A DNA stretch of 6,292 nucleotides from Methylococcaceae bacterium. Lineage in GTDB: Bacteria > Pseudomonadota > Gammaproteobacteria > Methylococcales > Methylomonadaceae. The translations under genes and the position numbers were made by a program. The stretch is from contig DPKY01000077.1 in assembly GCA_003542275.1 (NCBI GenBank), positions 1-6,292 of the forward strand, in the 5' to 3' direction. The notes below the pieces were generated by a model. It was given only the letters and a program-made list of their open reading frames with translations, made no database searches and was not told the origin of the DNA. Below are positions 1 to 6,062 of this stretch, one piece after another (the stretch's first letter is position 1; every line of letters begins with the position of its first letter).

Positions 1-30
1 GGTTAACACACCTTAAGCGTGTGTCAATCC
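1..30. repeat. Imperfect inverted repeat (hairpin) at window edge
   Basis: Bases 1-11 pair with 19-30. The core is ACACAC (6-11) against GTGTGT (19-24). The outer arm pairs GGTT (1-4) with AATCC (26-30), with one mismatch (5/25) and one bulged base (28). The central CTTAAG is itself a palindrome. No T-tract follows on the plus strand. On the minus strand the following sequence lies outside the window, so a terminator in that direction cannot be excluded. It sits just downstream of the minus-strand -10-like box at 35-43. Confidence 0.45.
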
Positions 31-34
31 TACT

Positions 35-43
35 ATTATACCA
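35..43 (-). promoter_or_regulatory. Possible extended -10 promoter, reading out of the window
   Basis: The minus strand reads TGGTATAAT, which fits the sigma-70 extended -10 form TGnTATAAT exactly. I see no good -35 hexamer at 16-18 bases; an extended -10 can do without one. A transcript would start near base 28, inside the hairpin at 1-30, and would serve whatever lies to the left of the window. This is a motif match only. Confidence 0.4.
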
Positions 44-44
44 T

Positions 45-92
45 AAAAAAATACCTGCTTGTAGCACATGGCAGTCAAAAACCATAACGTGC
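45..92 (-). terminator. Weak candidate terminator for the mscK-like gene
   Basis: Downstream of the channel stop codon, GCAC (64-67) pairs with GTGC (89-92) and ATGG (68-71) pairs with CCAT (82-85). There is a three-base bulge and a ten-base loop. On the minus strand a run of seven T's follows (45-51), but it starts about 12 bases beyond the stem, which is too far for a standard intrinsic terminator. It may be a weak terminator or simply a 3' end structure. Confidence 0.25.
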
Positions 93-105
93 CAGTGTGA
101 TTTTG

Positions 106-3100
106 TTATGATGCGCGTACATGGACTTCACGTTGTGGAAAAGGAATTTCAATGTGATGTTCACGCAAAATACGCTCTAAGGCAATATTGAGATCGTGAA
201 TTACCGGCCAGCGTTGAATGGGGTCGCTAACAAAAACGCGAATAGAAAAATCCAAACTACTCTCGCCAAAGCCCACAAATAACACACAAGGTTCCGGCTC
301 ATTGAGAACAAGAGGCATGGACTTCACCATCTCCAGCATCAAATTGTGCGCAATGTCCACATCTGTGCCAAATGCGACACCAATGGGAATGACAATGCGT
401 GTGGTGGAGTCACTGAGCGTCCAATTGACCAATTGGCTGGTGATAAAGGTTTTATTGGGGACGATCAGTTCACGTTGATCGCCATCAATGAGCGTGGTTG
501 CTCGCATCTGAATTCGCGCCACTTTACCGGTAATATCACTAATGGTGACAATATCGCCCACCCGAATGGGGCGCTCAAACAGTAAGATAATCCCTGAGAC
601 CAAGTTAGCAAAAATTTCTTGCAGTCCAAATCCCAGTCCAACCCCCAAAGCCGCCACGAGCCATTGCACCTGTGACCAACTACCGCCCAGCTCATTGGCA
701 ATGAGAATAAAAGCTAAGGTAATCAGCGAGTATTGTGCCAGTTGATTGACGGCGTAGCGGCTACCGGCTTCCACCGTCCAATGTCGAAACACCAGCAGTT
801 CAAGTACACTGGAAAAATTGTGAACGGAGAGCGTTGCGATAAATAAATAGAGACCCGCGAGCAGCAAGTTGGTGAGCGTGATGGGCTCGTAGCTTTCTTG
901 ATTATCCATAATGACTTTGTGTTGCCAGAGGACAATGTGGTCTAAAAAAGAAAACGCAGGCAAAATGTTTTTCCAAATCATCCAAAAACCCAGTCCAATC
1001 ATTAACGCTAACATGACGTGCAGTAATTGGCGTGTTTGCGTATTGATTTTAGGAATATCGAGCAGAGTGGTTTGCGGCAAAATGGGCAATTCACTGCCAG
1101 CAGGCAGGTGCTGGGCGGGGTGCATTTGTCTGTCAAGCTCTTCTTGCGCATTGCGGCGAGTGAGTTGGCGATTAACGAGCGTGAGCCAGCGAAACAGCAC
1201 TTGATGCAACAAAATAGCAAGGGTAAATAAACGCAAGGTGGCGATAACTTTTTCTTGCAACTCCAGCGCACTTAAATAATAGCCCGCCGCAGCAAAGCTG
1301 ATGATAATCAAGGGCACGCCGATGACAATGCCATAGCTAAGATAGCGCAGACGCACCAGCCAATGTCCTGCATAGTTTTTGAGCCAGCTTTGCCAAAGAC
1401 CTTGCGAGGGATGGAATAATTTTGCAAAAAATACGGCCATCGCGCCAAGTAAGGCAATCAGCGCAAGACGACCTAGCGAGTCGCTGTAGGTGGAGACTTT
1501 GGCTGCATTGGTGGCGTAAATAAAAAAGAGCGCGGGCACCATCACAAAACGTAGCCAATAAAATTGTTGCTCAAGCAATAGCACCGTATTTTTTTGCCAT
1601 TGAAAATGGCGTCTTGCAAGGCCGTCTACAGCGAAAATACGATAACAAAATTGTAAAATAAAGGCGGCTATCGCCGCTTTTTGCAAGCCAGCACCGATAG
1701 CTTGCGTGAATTCTTGTGTGCCATGCGTGAGCAGGGCACCGGCGAGAAAAACCGCCATCGAAACAGGCAAGGTGCGCAGCAGACGTGAGCTAAGCGCACT
1801 GAGTGTGTAGGTAAAATGGTCAGTTTGATGTAGACGTGCTTGATTGAGGGTGAGTTGATTTTGTACCATCCATTGTTTGAGCCAATTGAGCAACAGTAAA
1901 AAAAGGCCGCCTCCACTCACCAGCAAGCCTTCTTGCCAGAGTAAATGAAAGGTATCATCAGCCAGTAACAGAGCGTTTTTTGGCGAGAGCAGCCATTGCA
2001 GTGAATGATAAAATCCAATCAGCGTTTGCGTGTTAAGGGGCTCAGAACTGGGTACCCAAAGCAATCTTTCGTCTAAATACACGGCAAATTTGGTGGCTTG
2101 GGTGAGCATTTGTTCTCGCGCAAAATCTAAATCCCCCAAAACGTGTAAATACGTGGCATCGGCCAGCGCGAGTTTACTGAGTAATTCTTTTTGATTATTG
2201 AGTAGTACCCGCAGTTGTGCTTGAATCATCATACGTTCTTCAGCGGGCAGGGCGCTGTCTACTTGCTCGTGCATGATGTGTTTTAGCGTATCGTCGAGAG
2301 TGAGTAGTGCTTTTTGCTGATCTTCAATTTTAAATTGCGCTAAACTGGTCTGTGCGGTTTCGTTTTCCAGCGTGCGCGACGCGCTGGCCATGTCACTTTG
2401 CGTGAGAAGGCTATGGCGTTGTTCATGGAGCATTTTTCCGAGTGCGGGACTAAGACTGGCAAGGCGAATTTTTTTATCGGCGCTTTTAAAAGCCGTTTCA
2501 ATGTCGCTGGTTTGCGCGTCGATTTGCGCTTTTTGGTCGCTAACGTCCTCAATTTTGGTGTTAATGACTTGCAAATCGCGACTGTATTGAATATTGACGC
2601 GCGTGTAGTGTTGAATAACGGGGTGCTTGTTATTTAACGCATTTTCCGTTTGACTCAGCGCATCTTCCATTTTTTGCGCTTCTTTTTGACGCAACTCAAA
2701 CACCAAACTTTCAATATTCGTCACCACGGGGCTGAGAGCGTTTTTTTGCATATCCAGTAGTTGAAGGGTGCTTTTTAGCAGCTCAAGGCGAGCTGGCTGG
2801 CTAATAGCCTCGACATCCAGGGCTTTGAGCTCGGTGTTGCGTGCTTCGATAAGCGTTTGGTAATAAATTTGACGTGCGTCCATTTCCAGTTTGGAATTAC
2901 TGGGCGCGGAGGGAAGTTGCAGTTTTTTGAGGGTTGCCTCAATGGTTTGCTGCGCGGCAACAGTTTCTTCACGAATATGAATAGGGCGATTGGTTTGCAG
3001 GGCAAGATCAGTTTCTACTTTGCTTAATTGTTCGTCAATTTGGCCAATTTTCCCTTTTTCGATAATTAAACGCTGTTCGAGCTCTTCTACGGGGATGGCG

Positions 3101-3459
3101 CGAAAATCTTCACTTTTTTGCTTATTGAGTTTGGCAGCTTGTTGCTCAATGTCTTTTTGCAACGCTTTGGTTTGGCTTGGCGCTTGATGAATACTGGCGG
3201 TGTAGGCGGCGATATTGCTATTAAACTGCGTTGTGCTATTGAGATTATCTTGAGCACTTTGATAGAGTTTGAGGACAGCGTTTTTAGTGGCGTCATCAAG
3301 GCCTTGGCGAGCGTTGAGCGAGTCAATTTTATTTTTAATGAGCGCTGGCGTGAGCGTTTGGCTGTCGATTGCAGGCGGCGCACTGTAGAGCGGCTGGCTT
3401 GCCAATAAAAAAAAGAGCCAAAAAAAGCCAGTGAGGTAAAGCGACAAGCGAGCTGTCAT
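106..3459 (-). CDS. mscK: MscK-type large mechanosensitive channel
   Basis: This encodes an 1117-residue inner-membrane channel of the MscS superfamily, which opens under membrane tension to release ions and osmolytes on osmotic downshift. It has a signal peptide (about 1-27, ending LYSA) and a long periplasmic region rich in Gln, Leu and charged residues (about 30-465, coiled-coil character, as in the MscS porin domain). About 11 hydrophobic segments follow, between residues 512 and 958. The last is the glycine/alanine-rich pore helix (about 932-958, containing GVGLGFGLQEIFANLVSG). The cytoplasmic MscS beta domain comes next, with RPIRVGD (963-969), VPNKTFIT (1000-1007) and NWTLSDS (1012-1018), and the C-terminus carries PFPQREVHV. 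Length and these motifs match E. coli MscK (1120 residues); the paralogue MscM (YjeP) has the same architecture, so the exact symbol is less certain than the family. The ATG at 3459 directly precedes the signal peptide, but its ribosome binding site is weak. The gene stands alone, divergent from slyX, and is intact. Confidence 0.93.
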   Translation of the reverse strand: MTARLSLYLTGFFWLFFLLASQPLYSAPPAIDSQTLTPALIKNKIDSLNARQGLDDATKNAVLKLYQSAQDNLNSTTQFNSNIAAYTASIHQAPSQTKALQKDIEQQAAKLNKQKSEDFRAIPVEELEQRLIIEKGKIGQIDEQLSKVETDLALQTNRPIHIREETVAAQQTIEATLKKLQLPSAPSNSKLEMDARQIYYQTLIEARNTELKALDVEAISQPARLELLKSTLQLLDMQKNALSPVVTNIESLVFELRQKEAQKMEDALSQTENALNNKHPVIQHYTRVNIQYSRDLQVINTKIEDVSDQKAQIDAQTSDIETAFKSADKKIRLASLSPALGKMLHEQRHSLLTQSDMASASRTLENETAQTSLAQFKIEDQQKALLTLDDTLKHIMHEQVDSALPAEERMMIQAQLRVLLNNQKELLSKLALADATYLHVLGDLDFAREQMLTQATKFAVYLDERLLWVPSSEPLNTQTLIGFYHSLQWLLSPKNALLLADDTFHLLWQEGLLVSGGGLFLLLLNWLKQWMVQNQLTLNQARLHQTDHFTYTLSALSSRLLRTLPVSMAVFLAGALLTHGTQEFTQAIGAGLQKAAIAAFILQFCYRIFAVDGLARRHFQWQKNTVLLLEQQFYWLRFVMVPALFFIYATNAAKVSTYSDSLGRLALIALLGAMAVFFAKLFHPSQGLWQSWLKNYAGHWLVRLRYLSYGIVIGVPLIIISFAAAGYYLSALELQEKVIATLRLFTLAILLHQVLFRWLTLVNRQLTRRNAQEELDRQMHPAQHLPAGSELPILPQTTLLDIPKINTQTRQLLHVMLALMIGLGFWMIWKNILPAFSFLDHIVLWQHKVIMDNQESYEPITLTNLLLAGLYLFIATLSVHNFSSVLELLVFRHWTVEAGSRYAVNQLAQYSLITLAFILIANELGGSWSQVQWLVAALGVGLGFGLQEIFANLVSGIILLFERPIRVGDIVTISDITGKVARIQMRATTLIDGDQRELIVPNKTFITSQLVNWTLSDSTTRIVIPIGVAFGTDVDIAHNLMLEMVKSMPLVLNEPEPCVLFVGFGESSLDFSIRVFVSDPIQRWPVIHDLNIALERILREHHIEIPFPQREVHVRAS

Positions 3460-3502
3460 AGGTTACGATGTCCAGAGTGGGTTAAGTAGTCGAGCAGTTG
3501 AG

Positions 3503-3531
3503 TTGGTAAAAAAGCGTTTAGCTCTTATTAT
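3503..3531 (+). promoter_or_regulatory. Candidate sigma-70 promoter for the slyX unit
   Basis: TTGGTA (3503-3508, four of six matches to the -35 consensus) lies 17 bases before TATTAT (3526-3531, five of six matches to the -10). Transcription would start near 3538, giving a leader of roughly 87 bases before slyX. Its -10 box overlaps the minus-strand -10 box at 3527-3532, so the two promoters would compete for polymerase. Confidence 0.5.
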
Positions 3532-3555
3532 AACCAAGCCGCACGCAAGCGATAA
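3527..3555 (-). promoter_or_regulatory. Candidate sigma-70 promoter for the mscK-like gene
   Basis: On the minus strand a perfect TATAAT (3532 down to 3527) is preceded, at 17 bases, by TTATCG (3555-3550), a poor -35 with three of six matches. Transcription would start near 3520, about 60 bases before the channel's ATG. The box shares bases with the plus-strand promoter for slyX. Confidence 0.45.
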
Positions 3556-3624
3556 GCCTTTAGATTTTTGGGTGCAGACAAAAAAGCGTCGCAATTTTGC
3601 GTTAACACGAGAACACGAACGAAA

Positions 3625-3834
3625 ATGACCGAAGAACGATTGATTGAATTAGAAATTAAAGTGTCGTATCAAGATGATTTGCTGCAAACGCTCAATACGA
3701 TTATCGCCACGCAACAGCGCCAAATTGATTGCCTTGAGCACGCTTATAAAACTATGGCTGAACGGGTGAACAGCTTGGCAAATAAAACCGCTGAAGACAC
3801 CGCGCCAACGTATGAAATTCCGCCACACTATTAA
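3625..3834 (+). CDS. slyX: SlyX family protein
   Basis: This encodes a 69-residue cytoplasmic protein of the SlyX family, whose function is not established. The pattern is typical: ERLIELEIKVSYQDD at the N-terminus, a heptad-like helix through residues 4-52 (QQRQIDCLEHAYKTM in the middle) expected to form a coiled coil, a short low-complexity linker, and the hallmark C-terminal PPHY (66-69). The reading frame is open further upstream to a TTG at 3568. I chose the ATG at 3625 because the family begins immediately before this helix and the 19 extra residues look unlike it. The ribosome binding site is weak (GAGAA, 11 bases upstream). It is the first gene of a plus-strand unit of three, with 15 bases before the next start. 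In E. coli slyX sits near slyD; here the neighbours are unknown genes. Confidence 0.88.
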   Translation: MTEERLIELEIKVSYQDDLLQTLNTIIATQQRQIDCLEHAYKTMAERVNSLANKTAEDTAPTYEIPPHY

Positions 3835-3849
3835 AAAGTTCAGACCATT

Positions 3850-4380
3850 ATGTTTATTCGCGCGGCGGTGGGCTTATTTTTGGGGTGTTTTGCCGTTTTT
3901 TTAGTAGCAAAGTTATTGCTGTTTTTTACTTTTTTTGTCATTGCCGCTCTTTTGATAAAATTTGCCGTATTATTGCTGCTTAGCGCGTTTGTCTTATTGA
4001 TATTGACGGCATTATTTGGCGTATTGCGTCATGTTGTGGCGGCGATGCGGCGCTATTTTTCAGCGCCCGCGCGTGAGCGAAGACGCGTCGCTTTTGCCAG
4101 TGTGCAGCACGTTAATGCGCAGCGTCTATTTCATTTTCAGCGTTTGCAGCTGGGGTATTTTAAAGAGATTCAACGTCAACGCGTACTTGAAAAAGACACA
4201 AAAGCGCATATCAACAAGCTCGCGCAGGCCATTGAAATTGAGCTACAACGTGTAAAGCCCCTGTTACCTAGCGCCACTTTTCGACAATTCATGCGCAAAA
4301 ATCAGCGTTATCGTATGCAACAAAACGCAAAAGCTCTGCTAGAATTGCATAACCAAATCGCAACTCTTACCCGCAAATAA
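3850..4380 (+). CDS. Unknown two-helix membrane protein with basic cytoplasmic tail
   Basis: I do not recognise this 176-residue protein. Residues 5-58 are almost entirely hydrophobic, long enough for two membrane helices (about 5-29 and 31-58) in a tight hairpin. Lysines lie at 21 and 37, and the first 70 residues contain no acidic residue. A strongly basic segment follows (about 60-80, with RR and RERRR), which by the positive-inside rule should be cytoplasmic. The rest (about 85-176) is helical in character, rich in Gln, Arg, Lys and Leu, and probably partly coiled coil. There is no signal peptidase site and no recognisable catalytic motif. The ATG at 3850 lies 15 bases after the slyX stop with no clear Shine-Dalgarno sequence, so translation may depend on coupling. 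It ends two bases before the next ATG, so the two probably work together. A scaffold or membrane anchor role is only inference. Confidence 0.8.
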   Translation: MFIRAAVGLFLGCFAVFLVAKLLLFFTFFVIAALLIKFAVLLLLSAFVLLILTALFGVLRHVVAAMRRYFSAPARERRRVAFASVQHVNAQRLFHFQRLQLGYFKEIQRQRVLEKDTKAHINKLAQAIEIELQRVKPLLPSATFRQFMRKNQRYRMQQNAKALLELHNQIATLTRK

Positions 4381-4382
4381 TT

Positions 4383-4910
4383 ATGTTGAAAAATTGGCTA
4401 CTTAGTATTGTGGACACAATTCAGTCGCTCAAGACAGCAAACCTTAAATGGAATAATGAGAATCAAGAACATCAGGCGGCGCTGAAACAATCTCGAGTGT
4501 TAGCTGAGCGGGCGCTGGTGGCTGAGCTGAAAAAACGCAGTCGACAGCTCAAGCACGAGCTCACCTTGCTACAAACACAACATAGCGCAGAATTGCTCAT
4601 GTTCAAAACCAAGTGCAAGCAAGATGTGAAAGATTACAAGCAATATCTTGAATCACTCGACCAACTCAAAGACTCCATTCAAAGCAGTTACACGCATCTA
4701 CCTGAAGCGGTGGCGTTTACTATTCATCATCATGCAAAATATCTCCTCAATGAAATGTGGGAAACCACTGAATTTGAAGAGAAAATGCGTCGTGAAATTC
4801 AGTTGATTCGTTTTATGTCAACGGTGCACGAGGACGCCCGCTTGTATTTAGAAGGTAAAAACAAAGAAGTGCTCCCCGAGCGCACGTTAAAGTTTATTGA
4901 AAAAAGTTAG
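4383..4910 (+). CDS. Unknown soluble coiled-coil protein
   Basis: I do not recognise this 175-residue protein. It has no signal peptide or membrane helix. The N-terminus (MLKNWLLSIVDTIQSLK) could form a short amphipathic helix. Residues about 25-100 are rich in Gln, Lys, Glu and Leu with heptad-like spacing, indicating a coiled coil. The remainder (about 105-175) is a mixed, probably helical domain with a histidine cluster HHHAKY (115-120) and a region rich in Glu and Arg. Three adjacent histidines might bind metal, but nothing else supports that. The ATG lies two bases after the stop of the membrane protein gene, with no independent ribosome binding site, so translational coupling is likely. 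Its TAG stop overlaps the stop codon of the opposing hypE gene. The overall helical composition resembles that of its upstream neighbour's tail, which would fit a protein-protein complex. Confidence 0.78.
   Translation: MLKNWLLSIVDTIQSLKTANLKWNNENQEHQAALKQSRVLAERALVAELKKRSRQLKHELTLLQTQHSAELLMFKTKCKQDVKDYKQYLESLDQLKDSIQSSYTHLPEAVAFTIHHHAKYLLNEMWETTEFEEKMRREIQLIRFMSTVHEDARLYLEGKNKEVLPERTLKFIEKS
4857..4885 (-). terminator. Candidate intrinsic terminator for hypE, inside the opposing gene
   Basis: Read on the minus strand just past the hypE stop, GTGC (4885-4882) can pair with GCAC (4872-4869). A competing GC-rich form pairs GCTC with GAGC around a GGG loop. A T-rich stretch follows directly (TTCTTTGTTTTT, 4868-4857). 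It lies within the last codons of the convergent coiled-coil gene, as expected where no intergenic space exists. Confidence 0.45.
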
Positions 4911-5956
4911 CATATACGTGGAAGTTGTTCACCACTCAATAAAGTTAATGCGCGAGCGATGCCAAGGCTCGTTTGTAGGGTTACCGTACCGCTAGAAGCG
5001 CTCGTGTGGCTGACTTCGCCTATTTGTTGTGCTTGTTTGCCTAGCGGGTGGGCATGAAGGAGAGCGAGCGTTTTATCGGTCTGCGCTTTGGGGACAAACA
5101 ATGCAAAACAGCCTTCATTGGCCACATACAGCGGATCAAAGCCTAAAATATCACACGCGCTGCTAACGTTGTCGTGCAGAGGGATGGCCGTTTCTTCAAT
5201 CATAAACGCGTGTTGTGAAGCGCTGGCTAGCTCAAGTAACCCACTGGCCAGTCCACCGCGTGTTAAATCGCGCAGGCAGTGAATGTCAATCTTTTCACGC
5301 AGTAAGTGTTGAACTAACCCCGACACATCGGCGCAGTCGCTTTCAATTTGACTCTCAAAGGCAAGGCCTTCACGCGCAAGCATAATGGCCATGCCGTGTC
5401 TTGCAATATCGCTGCTAATGAGAATGCTGTCGCCTGCGCAAATGCGTGCTGGCGAGATGGCGGTGGCTTTTTCTACTGTGCCAATGCCGGTGGTGTTAAT
5501 GTAAATTTTATCGCCACGTCCGCGATCCACTACTTTAGTATCGCCCGTTACAATCGCCACGCCAGCGGCAAGCGCCACTTCTTGCATGGAAGCGAGAACG
5601 CGTTTTAGCTCGTCTAGGGGGAGGCCTTCTTCTAAAATTAATCCACAACTCAAATACAGCGGCTTTGCACCGCTCATTGCTAAATCGTTCAGTGTGCCAC
5701 AGACGGCAAGTTTGCCAATATCGCCCCCTGGAAAAAAAAGCGGGTTGACCACATACGAATCCGTGGTAAACGCCAGCGTTTGCCCACCGATGGGTAAAAC
5801 GGCGCTGTCGTGTTTTTGATTAAGTGCGTGGTTATCAAAAATAGGGTAGATAGTGCTGTCAAGTAATTGCTGCATAAGACGCCCACCGCCGCCGTGTGCG
5901 AGGACAATTTGCGCATAGTGTAGAGGACTTGGGCATTGCAGTGAAAATGTTGTCAT
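4907..5956 (-). CDS. hypE: HypE, carbamoyl dehydratase for NiFe hydrogenase maturation
   Basis: This encodes HypE (349 residues from the chosen start). It takes a carbamoyl group from HypF onto its C-terminal cysteine and dehydrates it with ATP to a thiocyanate. The cyanide then goes to iron on the HypC-HypD complex to build the NiFe(CN)2CO centre. Diagnostic features, numbered from this start, are LAHGGGGRLM (about 19-28), DSAV (50-53), TDSYVV (65-70), GDIGKLAVCGTLNDLAMSG (78-96), GDTKVVDRG (138-146), DLTRGGLA (230-237) and the terminal PRIC with the acceptor Cys349. This is the PurM/AIR synthase-like ATP-binding fold, of normal length and intact. I chose ATG 5956 over the in-frame GTG at 5965 because GCGAG lies eight bases before it and the family typically begins shortly before the F-L-CP-P segment. 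No other hyp or hydrogenase gene is in view. It is convergent with the coiled-coil gene (stops overlap) and divergent from ugd. Confidence 0.95.
   Translation of the reverse strand: MTTFSLQCPSPLHYAQIVLAHGGGGRLMQQLLDSTIYPIFDNHALNQKHDSAVLPIGGQTLAFTTDSYVVNPLFFPGGDIGKLAVCGTLNDLAMSGAKPLYLSCGLILEEGLPLDELKRVLASMQEVALAAGVAIVTGDTKVVDRGRGDKIYINTTGIGTVEKATAISPARICAGDSILISSDIARHGMAIMLAREGLAFESQIESDCADVSGLVQHLLREKIDIHCLRDLTRGGLASGLLELASASQHAFMIEETAIPLHDNVSSACDILGFDPLYVANEGCFALFVPKAQTDKTLALLHAHPLGKQAQQIGEVSHTSASSGTVTLQTSLGIARALTLLSGEQLPRIC
4953..4976 (+). terminator. Weak candidate terminator for the slyX unit
   Basis: CGAGC (4953-4957) pairs with GCTCG (4967-4971) around a nine-base loop and is followed by TTTGT. 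It lies 43 bases past the coiled-coil gene's stop, inside the antisense of hypE. The stem is short and the T-tract poor, so read-through towards the stronger terminator at 6011-6041 is possible. Confidence 0.22.
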
Positions 5957-5982
5957 AAATCGCACTCGCTTAAAATTTAAAG

Positions 5983-5990
5983 ATTATAAT
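5983..5990. promoter_or_regulatory. Self-complementary AT box, possible -10 in both directions
   Basis: The eight bases ATTATAAT read as TATAAT on the plus strand (5985-5990) and as TATAAT on the minus strand (5988-5983). They could serve as -10 boxes for ugd and hypE respectively, with the hypE start about 20 bases downstream of its transcript start. No convincing -35 hexamer is found for either at 16-18 bases. A second plus-strand option is TTGTCA (5950-5955) with TAAAAT (5971-5976) at a short 15-base spacing. Confidence 0.4.
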
Positions 5991-6010
5991 ACGCAACATT
6001 AAACAGGGTT

Positions 6011-6041
6011 TTACGCGAAAAATCGCGTGATTTTATTTTTT
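6011..6041 (+). terminator. Intrinsic terminator in the ugd leader
   Basis: TTACGCGA (6011-6018) pairs with TCGCGTGA (6023-6030), eight pairs including one G-T, around an AAAA loop. A T-tract follows directly (TTTTATTTTTT, 6031-6041). This is the classic plus-strand Rho-independent form; on the minus strand no T-tract follows the stem. It ends 21 bases before the ugd ATG, so it either stops transcription arriving from the left or attenuates ugd itself. Confidence 0.7.
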
Positions 6042-6062
6042 GGCAAACGTAAAGGGAGCACA

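Noticed and set aside
218..3408. Plus-strand open frames of 60-100 codons opposite the channel gene
   Set aside because: They are antisense shadows of one long, clearly conserved minus-strand gene. Their translations show no family signature and they lack ribosome binding sites.
106..3459. Frameshift or internal break in the channel gene
   Set aside because: The frame is continuous through signal peptide, periplasmic domain, about 11 membrane segments and the MscS domain, with normal family length.
3568..3624. Longer slyX beginning at TTG 3568
   Set aside because: The 19 additional residues do not resemble the family N-terminus, which begins just before the E-R-L-I-E-L-E helix after ATG 3625.
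4907..5965. SelD, ThiL or PurM instead of HypE
   Set aside because: The same fold, but the LAHGGGGRLM motif and the C-terminal PRIC with the acceptor cysteine are specific to HypE.
6031..6062. Sigma-54 promoter (GG-N10-GC) ahead of ugd or hypE, considered because hyp genes often use sigma-54
   Set aside because: A GG at 6042-6043 has no GC at the required distance, and no match is found on the minus strand before hypE.
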